A DNA stretch of 64,000 nt from positions 13,546,082 through 13,610,081 of the forward strand of contig NC_067207.1 in the NCBI RefSeq assembly GCF_026262505.1. Reading direction: 5' to 3'. The position numbers and the translations under genes are program-made. The notes under the pieces are model-generated. The model did not search any database and had not been told where the DNA came from. It saw only the letters and a program-made list of their open reading frames with translations. Each line of letters opens with the position of its first letter. The first letter of the stretch is position 1. Shown here piece after piece: positions 31,255 to 41,050 of this stretch. Source of the stretch: Trichomonas vaginalis G3 (lineage: Eukaryota > Parabasalia > Trichomonadida > Trichomonadidae).

Positions 31255-31728
31255 ATTGGATTCAGATCTACATATATAATAGAGATTCGTACAATACATA
31301 TACGAAATTTATATTATTTTGTTTTATATTATATTAAATCCTTTCTATCCCTTCTATCCTTAATTTAAAACATTTTTTCACAAACTAAAATAAAACGGGA
31401 AGCCAATAGATTATATTGCTTGATTTCCCGATTGATATTATTATTCTCTTTTACATGATCTGTTCTCATGAACAATAAATCTGAACGAAAATCGTTAAGT
31501 GAAGATTCACTCATTTGGATATTTCAGTATTACTATTTTTTGTAGATTTACTTGTGGTGTTGCACTCCTTGAATAATAATAGATATTGTAACAAATTATT
31601 TTCATTTTCGTGAATTTATATAATATTTGTTCTTTGCATTTGCTCTCTAATAAAATTTAGATAATAATTGATATTCAAACTCCTCGATGAAAATGATGCA
31701 TCAAAAAAAATTTTTTTTCTAAATTTTT
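31255..31728. other. Intergenic
   Basis: About 470 bp of AT-rich spacer. Nothing was recognised. Confidence 0.4.
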
Positions 31729-32895
31729 ATGAAGAATCAAAATAAAGGATCCAGAGCAAATACTACTTCTCAAAAAAGGATCCCTATTAAGGAAAAGCCT
31801 GGCTACTATACAGTAAATAGTACTACCGAAAAAGGAAAGGTAAACATTATTTATGATCCTTCAAATATTATCAAAGATTTTCCTGAAACGTGTGGCTAAT
31901 GGAAAGATGTTTTTGTTGGCTTTAATGAAGATTTCTATGAAGAAGAAGACCTTGAATTTGATGATAGTAGCGAATTTTCAATACATCCCGTTACAAAGAA
32001 AAACGTTCCAGCAATTGGCACGCCAGAATACTATTCATTACTAAGATTGAAAGAAAACGAATCAAACAATCAAATATCCGAGCTTTTATTCCAAATGTTA
32101 TCGACTTATTCTACAGATTACGCCGAAAGCTTCAAAGAAAACAGAAGATATATGGGATATGCACCAGAAGGTGAGGAAGAAGATGATCAACCTTCATCAA
32201 GAAAAGGAAGCGAATTCCGTTCCCAACTTGATGCCGAATTCCAGAAAGCTCTTCTACATCAAGCTCAAATGAACATTACTATGGGTAACCGTCCATCTAT
32301 CGATGATATAAGGATTGATGATATAGTTCAAGCAAATCAGGTTATGAAAAACGTTTCACAGCAGAAAGTTGAAAAACCACCTGCTAAAGTTGAAAAGCCA
32401 CCAGCTACTAAACAAGCAGCTCCTGCCGCTAAACCTCCAGCTGCTAAGCCTCCTGTTATGAAATCAGAGGCAGGCACAAATACAGAAGGAAGACTTCCTC
32501 CTATTTCGAAAGAGGACCTAGTATTTAGGGAAAATAAACCTGCTTTACCAAAGAAACAAGAAAATGCAAATCCTCCTCAAAATAAACAAGAACCAGCTCC
32601 TGCTCCTGTAAAGAAGCAAGATACTACTCCTGCTCCTCAAAATAAACAAGAGACTGTTCAATCTCCTGTTAAGAAACAAGAATCTACAACAACAACTCCA
32701 AAAACTCAAGGAAATATAACTACTACTACTACAAAATCGCAAGGAAATATAGCGACTACAGCAAAAACTCAAGAAAATAAGACTACTACAAAGATAAATA
32801 AAGAAAAAATTTTGGTTGAAGATGATGATACAAGACTTCGTAACTTTATTGAAATTATGGGTTTAAATGCGGATGATGTGAACAAGACATCATAG
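31729..32895 (+). pseudogene. Pro/Lys/Gln-rich protein gene with one in-frame stop
   Basis: From ATG 31729 the frame encodes 56 residues (MKNQNKGSRANTTSQKR...), then meets a TAA at 31897-31899. It continues in the same frame without another stop to 32895. The part after the stop reads as normal protein (WKDVFVGFNEDFYEEEDLEF...VPAIGTPEYYSLLRLKEN). The remainder has an acidic/helical middle, then low-complexity linkers with repeated VEKPPAK and NKQE..PAPVKKQ motifs, and a short C-terminal helix (DTRLRNFIEIMGLNADDV). A single substitution explains the stop, so this is either a young pseudogene, an allele, or a read-through case. The protein family is unrecognised. Without the stop it would be 388 residues. 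Confidence 0.6.
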
Positions 32896-33697
32896 AAATG
32901 AATAAAGTTTTAAGTATTTAAATATTTATAAAATTTCATCAATCTTTTCTAAAAATTTCAATTGAAAAATTCATGTTGTTGCCTTGCTGATTCTGATTTT
33001 AGATTACTCAACTTGATCTTCTCATGAATGATTCATATCTCATTATTCTTATTGGAAAATATAACTAATTAGTAAGCGATTCGTTAGTTCATACTTAATT
33101 GATTAAATTGATCTGTGATTATATATTGAATACATAGTTTTGAACAAAAATATTAGCAAATATCTTTCAATTTGGTAAAAAATGACAAAATATGATTCTT
33201 CATACATATGTAATGAAAGTCACCGCTTATTCAATCATTAAACAATGACTTTGAAATTCCAAAAAAAATTCAAAATTTCAAAAATAAAGCAAACTTTCTC
33301 ATTTTTTATCTTGAAAAATCAATTTTCGAAATTTTTTTGGAAACCAAAAATCACTAATATTCAATTGTGAGATATTTTCTTTCTTTTTTTGACATATTAT
33401 ATGATATATTTGAAATATAATTTTTATCATATCAATTCTTTCCTTCAACAAGGTATAGACTTAAATATTTGCCATTGGTTATTACATAATTACTTTTATT
33501 TACTTTTTTGTTATAAATAATTTTATTATTTTTCTTATTTTCAACATGAATATCATTCATTTAAAATAAATGAGGCTTATTATGCAATTTCTTTTATTAT
33601 GAGAAAACAAATTCAGTTTCATTAAGAACTAAATTTAATGAATTTAAAAATAAGTTTTTTTTCATGAATTATTTGTCATGAAAATGACTTACCGTAT
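32896..33697. other. Intergenic
   Basis: About 800 bp of AT-rich spacer between convergent genes. Nothing was recognised. Confidence 0.4.
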
Positions 33698-34696
33698 TCA
33701 TTCCTCAGGTGTAGCGAGGATCTTAAGCTCGTTAAGGATTTCTTCTTCCTGTTGTTTGATCTTCTTAGCTGTAGCCTCATCAACTGGGAGTCCTTCGACG
33801 ACGTGTATGTTTCCTTCCTTGTCGACAGTGCATGGGAAGGAGAAGAAGATTCCTGGCTTGACACCATAAGGAGATGATTCTGGAACAGGGACTGACATCG
33901 AAACGAAGTTGTCCGCTGGAGTTCCGTATAACCAGTCGCGCATACATTGAATTGCTGCCGTTGCAGCTGATGCGGCGCTTGAAGCTCCACGCATCATTGT
34001 AACCTTATTTCCACGTTGGGCGAGATCGGAGCTAAATTCTGTATTTACGTATTCTTCGGAGACCTTCTCGAGGATATGATGTCTGCCTGTTTCGTCTTGG
34101 TATTCTGCATTTGAGACATCTGGGATTTGGCTTGAAGATCTGTTACCCCAGATGACGACCTTGTAAACTTTGCTATGATGGACACCTAATTTTTGAGCAA
34201 TTGAATAGACTGCTCTGTTATGATCCAATCTGGTCATAGCGCAAAAGTTCTTTGGGCTAAGATTGACTGCTGCTGTCATAGCAACAAGTGCGTTTGTATT
34301 TGTTGGCATACCAATGACTAAAACTTTGACAGTTGGCTTTGCAAAATCAGAAAGAGCTCTACCGTGTTCTGAATAAATCGATGCATTTCTCTGGAAATAA
34401 TCAACAAGCTTTGTAGATGGTTTCTTCGGAAATGAACCGACAAGGAAAGCAACATCAACATCTCTGAAAGCTTCTTCAAGGTCGCTTGTTCCAATTACAT
34501 GAAGAAGATGTGGGAATGTGCAATCATGAAGCTCCATAACAACTGCTTCAAGAGCTTTCATTGCTGGGCTGATTTCAAGAAGATGAAGAACAACATCTCT
34601 CTCTCCAAAGAGATCGCCATTAGCAATACGGAAAGCAAGGACGTAACCTATCTGGCCAGCGGCACCTGTAACAAGAACATGAAGAGGCTGTGTCAT
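33698..34696 (-). CDS. Malate/lactate dehydrogenase-like protein lacking catalytic residues
   Basis: A 332-residue member of the cytosolic MDH family, which in trichomonads also gave rise to LDH. The NAD-binding TGAAGQIGY is intact, as are the LDHNR segment with the relay Asp and the substrate Arg, and the C-terminal GVKPGIFFSFPC. Two key positions differ. The catalytic His in the usual WGNHSS is Arg here (WGNRSS; AGA codon on the minus strand near 34143). The mobile-loop segment usually MPRREGMER reads FPKKPSTKL, so both substrate-binding arginines (91 and 97 in pig numbering) are Lys and Leu. The full length and clean frame argue against simple decay. A non-catalytic or altered-function paralog is likely. 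The comparison with MDH is from memory of the family. Confidence 0.85.
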   Translation of the reverse strand: MTQPLHVLVTGAAGQIGYVLAFRIANGDLFGERDVVLHLLEISPAMKALEAVVMELHDCTFPHLLHVIGTSDLEEAFRDVDVAFLVGSFPKKPSTKLVDYFQRNASIYSEHGRALSDFAKPTVKVLVIGMPTNTNALVAMTAAVNLSPKNFCAMTRLDHNRAVYSIAQKLGVHHSKVYKVVIWGNRSSSQIPDVSNAEYQDETGRHHILEKVSEEYVNTEFSSDLAQRGNKVTMMRGASSAASAATAAIQCMRDWLYGTPADNFVSMSVPVPESSPYGVKPGIFFSFPCTVDKEGNIHVVEGLPVDEATAKKIKQQEEEILNELKILATPEE

Positions 34697-35225
34697 TTAT
34701 CGGATTTTTTTTTTGTTGAATGGATTTGACTTGAGCAGAAAACGATCAAAAAGTTTCATTTCCTATCAAAATATTACAGAAATACAATAATTTTAATAAG
34801 GATACATTGACACTAAATATTTCCAATTATTTCGAACATTTGTCATAAAAAATCAATTTGGCATGAAGAATTTTATTCCTCAAAAGCTCATTACTCATCA
34901 ATATGCTACCTTGGAACCATTTAAATGAGGAAAACCATTCCTTTTCTGATATATAAGTAAATTTCATCTTCAATTTGTAATCAGCTAAATAAAGATGATT
35001 ATAATTGAAAGCATCTTTTAGAATATTACAACATTATGGCACAAATTGCAGAAATCATATGAGTTCGCATAGAAATCAAGTAATTCGCTAATATGAGTTT
35101 CAATTTCAACCAATTGTAAAACATTACTACAGTTTTCCTACACGATTTGATTCAAAACAAGTAGTGCATGAAATATAACTATTATTTACGTAACAAAATA
35201 GAGAATAATATAAAGATTATTATTT
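34697..35225. other. Intergenic
   Basis: About 530 bp of AT-rich spacer between two minus-strand genes. Nothing was recognised beyond the MDH-like gene's 5' flank. Confidence 0.4.
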
Positions 35226-36149
35226 TCATGATTTAACTCGTTTGAGATATTGTTCTTCACAACGAGTATTGAGAGGAACTCTCATAATTACACTGAGAAC
35301 ATTGCGACAATCTGCAATCCATTCTTCATCAATGATTCCATCTCTGAAACGAGGAATATCTTGAGGAAGGGCAGTTCTTACCTTTAATGTTCCAAAAGGA
35401 CGGCCAAATAAGTATATAATTTGTAAATATGGACCAATTAAAGTGAGATTTAGGTATTCACCGATAGATTCATGTTTAAAACCTATAATATGAACTCTAC
35501 AATCATGAATTTCTTGTCCAATTCCAAATTTTTTGAATCTCAGAACAGAAAGTCCATTAGAAGTTGCGCATTCAGGGAAAATAACTAATGGACAATGAAA
35601 CCTTTCTCTTGCAAGTTTCAGGGCATCTGTAAATTTCATTTTCTTGCCATACCTGCAGAAATTTCTTACTAATAATTGGTCAAGAAGCATAGGAAATATA
35701 GATTTAACAAGAACATTCTCTGCATCTATCGGAACACAGTAAATCGGAGAATAGTTACAGTCTAAAAATATCGTATTTAGAATAGAGCCAAGATTCGAAA
35801 TTATTAAATCTCCTTGACGAGGATAAATATGTTCTGTAATGTCACGGTATTGATCAACTAAAGGTGTTGGCTGAATATCGACTGATGTTGTCCCAGTAAA
35901 AAATCTATAGACTTTAAAAAGTCCTTTTTTGATTAGTATTTGTAGGAATTGAGTTGCTCGTGTTGCATGTAGTAATGATAAAAGTATTTGTATACAAATA
36001 AATGGAGGATATAAAATAATTAAAATTGGAAGTTTTAAAATTACAATGATATGATATATTATCAGCAGAACATATGGCTTTTTGAATCTGTTTCGCGCAA
36101 ATGGATCAATCCTATCGACTTCTTGATATCGATCTGATTGAACATACAT
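35226..36149 (-). CDS. AUP1/LPCAT-like acyltransferase-family protein
   Basis: A 307-residue protein from ATG 36149. A hydrophobic hairpin at about residues 27-57 (LLIIYHIIVILKLPILIILY...ICIQILLSLL) would insert in the ER or lipid-droplet membrane. The PlsC-like domain follows. VIFPECATSNGLSVLRFKKF matches the FPEGTxxNGxxLLxF block of LPCAT/AUP1 proteins, and HIIGFKHE matches the next strand. The block that should hold the catalytic HX4D reads SNLGSILNTIFLD, with Leu for His and Asn for Asp, so acyltransferase chemistry is doubtful. It shares a 134-bp bidirectional spacer with the gene starting at 36284. Confidence 0.7.
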   Translation of the reverse strand: MYVQSDRYQEVDRIDPFARNRFKKPYVLLIIYHIIVILKLPILIILYPPFICIQILLSLLHATRATQFLQILIKKGLFKVYRFFTGTTSVDIQPTPLVDQYRDITEHIYPRQGDLIISNLGSILNTIFLDCNYSPIYCVPIDAENVLVKSIFPMLLDQLLVRNFCRYGKKMKFTDALKLARERFHCPLVIFPECATSNGLSVLRFKKFGIGQEIHDCRVHIIGFKHESIGEYLNLTLIGPYLQIIYLFGRPFGTLKVRTALPQDIPRFRDGIIDEEWIADCRNVLSVIMRVPLNTRCEEQYLKRVKS

Positions 36150-36283
36150 TTTTTTTATTTTGGAAAAAAAATCACTTTCTATTCAAATATCTGAAGATCA
36201 TATTCACATATGGGAACCAATTCAAGGAAGGAATTTCTCTTCATTTTTCAATTGTTGTAATATATAAAGTTAATTTATTGAAT
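36150..36283. promoter_or_regulatory. Bidirectional promoter spacer
   Basis: A 134-bp gap separates divergent ATGs at 36149 (minus) and 36284 (plus). On the plus strand TCATTT (36241) and TCAATT (36248) are candidate initiators for the armadillo-like gene. Confidence 0.4.
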
Positions 36284-37501
36284 ATGGATGTAGAAAAGAT
36301 CCAAATTCAAGAACAAACCATATTCAATAATGAACAAAACAATCAATATCAAGATATGGACATCTTGAATTCTCAAATGGAACTGAATTCTAGAATGATT
36401 TTATCAACAAATACAGATGAAAAGATCCAAGGATATAGTTTCTTTAATTCATCAAAATTAGATCCAATATTTGATATCCAGCAAGTTGTAGACGATGATC
36501 AATCACATCCAAATTTAATAATAGCAACAAATGCATATATATACAACTTAAACCACAAAAGAAATGCATCAAATGAGACATTTTCACGAATATTACATGA
36601 AGAAACAGAAAATGAAATAACAATTTCTTTGAAAATCAATGCACTTTATGCAAAATCGATATTAATCAAAGAAACAAATGATTATATCCAAGGTGAACTC
36701 ATTTTAATCGTTTCTCGCGCAGCAAAATTATTATCTTTATTTCTTGAAATTGAAACAGAACTAGAAAATGCTACAGATGTTATTGAAATGGCGTCAAATA
36801 TAGAAATGATTTGCCTACATCTCATGGAGACTCCCAAAAAATTTCTTGAATATGGATTTCTTCAAATTTTTCTCTTGTCATTCGATAAATTTAGAGTCAA
36901 CGCAAATGTGAAATTAATAGAATACTTGTGTCTCTCACAACCTCACTATATTTATGAAAATAATCCTACAATTATTGATTGGCTACTTCAATATGTTTTT
37001 GATGATAGCTTTAAAGATAAAATACTTATCTCACTTGCATCATTTGCAAATTTATCTCGAGATGTTGTTTTGATGCTACTTTCGAAGAATGATTTTGTAG
37101 ATTTTATTGATTCGCAATTAGAAAGCTCACAAACCAAGACACGGAAGAGAATTGCGATTCTTCTATCCAGTTTTGCAAGATATGCAGAATTTGATGAAAT
37201 ATTTCAGTATTTAGAGTCAAGAAATTTCGGAAATCTTGTTTTAGACTTTTTAGATACCCCGAACTTGTATTTTCTAAGGATTCTTATTGAGGGAGTCCTG
37301 GAAATTCTTCTGAAAGGAAGAATGATCATATTTGATCAAGAAATTGATCTAATTGAAGAATTAAATGAATTGTATGAGGTAAATTTAGAAGAGAATTCGA
37401 ACGAACGATCTAAATTGATATTTCTATCACGTTATAAAGATGTTCCATTATCTGATCTCATTCTTGATGTTATTACGTACTATGACAGAGAGGATGAATA
37501 A
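36284..37501 (+). CDS. Armadillo/HEAT-like helical repeat protein
   Basis: 405 residues from ATG 36284 (MDVEKIQIQEQ); the longer open frame upstream has no ATG. The first about 90 residues are polar and Gln/Asn-rich. The rest consists of hydrophobic helices in pairs (NIEMICLHLMETPKKFLEYG, VKLIEYLCLSQPHYIYENNP, KILISLASFANLSRDVVLML, KRIAILLSSFARYAEFDEIF) with armadillo- or HEAT-like spacing. No catalytic motif was seen. It is probably a protein-binding scaffold, and the same general style is seen in the gene at 62715 onwards. Confidence 0.6.
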   Translation: MDVEKIQIQEQTIFNNEQNNQYQDMDILNSQMELNSRMILSTNTDEKIQGYSFFNSSKLDPIFDIQQVVDDDQSHPNLIIATNAYIYNLNHKRNASNETFSRILHEETENEITISLKINALYAKSILIKETNDYIQGELILIVSRAAKLLSLFLEIETELENATDVIEMASNIEMICLHLMETPKKFLEYGFLQIFLLSFDKFRVNANVKLIEYLCLSQPHYIYENNPTIIDWLLQYVFDDSFKDKILISLASFANLSRDVVLMLLSKNDFVDFIDSQLESSQTKTRKRIAILLSSFARYAEFDEIFQYLESRNFGNLVLDFLDTPNLYFLRILIEGVLEILLKGRMIIFDQEIDLIEELNELYEVNLEENSNERSKLIFLSRYKDVPLSDLILDVITYYDREDE

Positions 37502-37781
37502 TTCTCATATATTTAGTAAATGTTATGCTATCTGTAATATAAAAAAAAGATTTTTTTTCTCCAAAATCAACATCCATCAACGATTTATCGCGTAAATTAT
37601 TCAATTCTCTCAATTTTTGATAGAGAGGCAACCAAGAATTCATATTCCCCAACAGAAGCTTTAAAAGATTTAATAGAATTTGAATCAGAATCAAGGGTTT
37701 TGACAACTTTTGAATTTCATTACAAAAAATTGAATTGTCTGATACGAATTCTATAATTCTGTCAATTCTAAGGGATATCAA
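37490..37781 (-). pseudogene. Possible coding relic after the armadillo-like gene
   Basis: A minus-strand frame without an ATG at its start reads leucine-rich, helical sequence (PLILIQILLNLLKLLLGN, WLPLYQKLRELNNLRDKSLM) that looks more protein-like than random AT-rich DNA. It could be the end of a decayed helical-repeat gene. Evidence is weak and it may be chance. Confidence 0.2.
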
Positions 37782-37871
37782 GTAATACTAGAAAAACCAT
37801 TAAATCCATCGATAGATGAGTAACAAACGCTGTTCAAAACCGTTTCTGATAGATAACTTTCAATAAATATA

Positions 37872-40364
37872 ATGATTTTATTTTTGGTTTATTTTACACA
37901 ATCTGCATTACTTCCCACGATTCTAAATGACAACTTTGACATTAGGTTATTAATGGAAGATGTGCCAGCCCCTGTTTTCAGCTCTCTTGAAACAACAGAC
38001 AATGATGACTTTGAAAAGAACTATGATGTTGATGTAACAATTAGTAGTACTTATTCAAATACTGATATCCGTCGTACTTTTGAATACTATTACTCAACAA
38101 TTCACATAACTAATACGAAAATAGAAAATAGTCAAGCATTTGGCTCAGATACAACTTCCGGATCTGGAGGAGCCATTTGCATGTCATCTTGTACAATGAT
38201 TGCGTCTGCTTCAGAATTCAAATATTGCAAGGCAGTTTTTAGTGGAGCTTCATGCTCAATTTCTTCTGATATATGCCTTGATAGATGCAAATTTACTAGT
38301 AATACTGCATACCGATACGGAGGCGCCATCCATTATCAAGGTAGTATTGATTTGGGAAATTATGCTAATGGTAACACATTTTTATGCTATAGTAGTGAGT
38401 TTATTTCAAATGTTGGATCTGAACTTGGCGGTGGCCTATCTTTTGCTACCACTTCCAGTGTTTATTTGCAAGATTGTAAAATCCAACAAAATTCTGCAGC
38501 ATTCTGTGGTGGTGGAATATATTCTTGCAATACAATCTATCTGAAACTCTTTAATACAAAAGTTTACTCGAATAGTCTTACATACGATTCATTAACTAAA
38601 ATTGAAGGAAGTTCTTTCCGCCCAGTAAAGCAAGGAGGAAAGAAAATGTCTAATACTCCAACATTAGGTATCCGTGGTGGAGCTGGAATTTGTGTTATTA
38701 CAGATTATGAAGTTAATTCGCGCAAATTAGTCTCTCAATTTTTCTCTCAGGGCAACTGTTATGGCGGAAATACCGCAGGAAGTAAAGCCTATTCAAAGGG
38801 ACAAGGTGCCGGCCATGCAATTTTGATTGATGGAAATTGTCGACTCCAATCAATGAATGATAAATTCAGCTACACTGGCAAATTCGATAACGTTGTTTCT
38901 AAAACAGGAGAAGCATCAAGCTTTCCTTTTATCATGCAAACAGTTCAAAATCCTCCCAGTTGCAGTGATATGCCATCAGCAATTGCTGCAAGTGATCCCA
39001 CAAAGACATCACTCGCACGATTAAGCAACAATGGAAATTATCAAATCACAAGTAATATTGTACCACCTTCAATATATACATATGTTGCAACTCCTATCTC
39101 CAAGTTACCAGCTACAACAAAAGTAACAAAAAAGTCGACAGCTGTTAAAAATCCTCCATGGATTAAACAATACAAAACATTATCTATGCTGCCAACTGCA
39201 ATCAAAACACCATTCAAGACAGTATTTTCAACAGCTCATAAAACTCCATTCAAGACAGTATTTTCAACAGCTCATAAAACACCATTCAAAACTCCATTCA
39301 ATACAGTATTTTCAACTGCACATAAAACACCATTCAAAACTGTATTTTCAACTGCTCATAAAACACCATTCAAAACTCCATTCAATACAGTATTCTCAAC
39401 TGCACATAAAACTCCATTCAAAACTGTGTTCTCCACAGTTCATAAAACTCCATTTAAGACTGTATTTTCAACTGCTCATAAAACACCATTCAAAACTCCA
39501 TTCAATACAGCATTTTCTACGGCTCATGATACTCCATTCAAGACCCCATTTTCAACAGCTCATAAAACACCATTTAAGACTGTATTCTCCACAGCTCATA
39601 AAACACCAATCGAAACTCCATTCAAGACAGCATTTTCTACGGCTCAAAAAACGCCATTTCAAACAGTATTTTCTTCTCCAGGTGTTTCTAAATACGCAAC
39701 CCCATTTTCGACAAGACATTCAACACCAAATAGTACGCCTTTCTCAACTGCTCACTCCACAGTATTTTCAACACCCCATAATACGCCATTTGTGACATTT
39801 GCTCCCACAAGATCTGTTTTCCCCGGATGGTATGTTCCTCCAGAATCATTTGAAGGGCCAAGTACAAAGACATTAATTTCTACATGGTATGAAACCAATG
39901 TTGCAACAAAAATAGTTTTTGAAACAAATATAACAGATGAGGACGGAAAGTACTATGTAACATATACTGATCAAGAAACTGAAGTAATTTCAATTATCGC
40001 GATTCAAACAGAAGCATATATTTCTCTCCAAGTAAATTCTGGAGGTGAAAAACAAAAAGCAAAATTTGGATTACCAATGATCATTGGAATATCCGCTGGT
40101 GGGGCTATTCTTCTAATTCTCTTAGTTGCTCTAATTTTATTCTTTACATTAAAAGCAAGGAAAGAAGAATCTTTTGAATCAAGTTTGGAAATGGCTGAAG
40201 AGACAGCATATAATGTTCACTCTTCACAAATAACATCTGTTACGAATGACAATCCACTTTGGACTACCACTATTGAAGGTGATCGTGAGGATCCATTTAA
40301 AGATGACTTCAATGAAATAGTGAATGATAATTTCTTCACTATTAAAGAAACCGGCCTTGAATAA
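37872..40364 (+). CDS. Pmp-like surface protein with Thr-Pro-Phe repeats, single-pass membrane
   Basis: An 830-residue protein from ATG 37872. A short signal peptide (MILFLVYFTQSALL) is followed by a beta-helix region with Pmp-type motifs (GGAICMSSC, NTAYRYGGAIH, GGGLSFAT, GGGIYSCN) and many cysteines. Then comes a low-complexity stalk at about residues 435-640 made of TPFKTVFSTAHK-like repeats (11-17 residues). One transmembrane helix (GISAGGAILLILLVALILFF) lies near residues 736-757, and an acidic cytoplasmic tail of about 70 residues completes it. Chlamydia-like Pmp proteins form a large surface family in T. vaginalis and are candidates for host contact. The repeats probably act as a glycosylatable stalk. 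Its initiator is probably TCAATA just before the ATG. Confidence 0.8.
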   Translation: MILFLVYFTQSALLPTILNDNFDIRLLMEDVPAPVFSSLETTDNDDFEKNYDVDVTISSTYSNTDIRRTFEYYYSTIHITNTKIENSQAFGSDTTSGSGGAICMSSCTMIASASEFKYCKAVFSGASCSISSDICLDRCKFTSNTAYRYGGAIHYQGSIDLGNYANGNTFLCYSSEFISNVGSELGGGLSFATTSSVYLQDCKIQQNSAAFCGGGIYSCNTIYLKLFNTKVYSNSLTYDSLTKIEGSSFRPVKQGGKKMSNTPTLGIRGGAGICVITDYEVNSRKLVSQFFSQGNCYGGNTAGSKAYSKGQGAGHAILIDGNCRLQSMNDKFSYTGKFDNVVSKTGEASSFPFIMQTVQNPPSCSDMPSAIAASDPTKTSLARLSNNGNYQITSNIVPPSIYTYVATPISKLPATTKVTKKSTAVKNPPWIKQYKTLSMLPTAIKTPFKTVFSTAHKTPFKTVFSTAHKTPFKTPFNTVFSTAHKTPFKTVFSTAHKTPFKTPFNTVFSTAHKTPFKTVFSTVHKTPFKTVFSTAHKTPFKTPFNTAFSTAHDTPFKTPFSTAHKTPFKTVFSTAHKTPIETPFKTAFSTAQKTPFQTVFSSPGVSKYATPFSTRHSTPNSTPFSTAHSTVFSTPHNTPFVTFAPTRSVFPGWYVPPESFEGPSTKTLISTWYETNVATKIVFETNITDEDGKYYVTYTDQETEVISIIAIQTEAYISLQVNSGGEKQKAKFGLPMIIGISAGGAILLILLVALILFFTLKARKEESFESSLEMAEETAYNVHSSQITSVTNDNPLWTTTIEGDREDPFKDDFNEIVNDNFFTIKETGLE
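39209..39690 (+). repeat. Coding minisatellite in the surface-protein stalk
   Basis: Repeated DNA units of 33 and 51 bp encode TPFKTVFSTAHK and TPFKTPFNTVFSTAHK. About a dozen units are visible with small variations. Lengths are multiples of three, so changes in copy number would keep the frame. Confidence 0.8.
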
Positions 40365-41050
40365 CATTATTATCTCTTCTTGTTTGATCTATATAAACGT
40401 ATGTATATCTAAGTTATGATGATTAAAAATTTACCACTTCATGTGATTCCCATGAGAAATTTAAAGCTTTCTTCAGCATTTAAATCATATGAATCAAAAC
40501 TTTTTGTAAATTTTTATATGCCTATGATTATATATGAATAGCTTAATATGCATATTTCATATGAGCTAAAAAAGAAACTACGGACAACATAATGAACAAA
40601 TAGTATCTCTTGTATTTTGATTTGATAAATATTACCATTTCATTTTTGTCTCAATTAAGTAAGGGTGTCGTTTTGTCTCCCCCAAGTTGGGACACTAGGG
40701 GACAAAAATTGAGGAGATTTGTTTGATGAAGTCGAGTTCCTTTAAATTAAGAATCAAAAATTATTTCCATTAAAATAGAACAATCAGTAATAAGATATAG
40801 ATGCATATAATCAAAAAGAAATATAAATAACAAATGCAAAAGATCAGTAATAATATATAGGTGCAAATGGCCAATAACAGGATATAGGTGTATAAGATCA
40901 AATAGAAATATAAGAAACTATATACTCAGTGCAATGATCAAATAAATAATAAGATATATGTGCAAATGATATAAGTCAATCTAATCAAATGATAGTTTTA
41001 CCATGTATAAAAAAATGTAGTAAAATATACAAACAATAAATATAAATTAT
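40365..41050. other. Intergenic with degenerate repeats
   Basis: About 690 bp between convergent genes. From about 40786 to 40975 there are roughly four degraded units containing AATAAGATATAG(A/G)TGCA..(T/G)AT.ATCAAA..AAATATAA. At about 40660-40700 lies TAAGGGTGTCG...GGGACACTAGGGG, a GC-richer patch. No ORF was seen. Confidence 0.45.
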
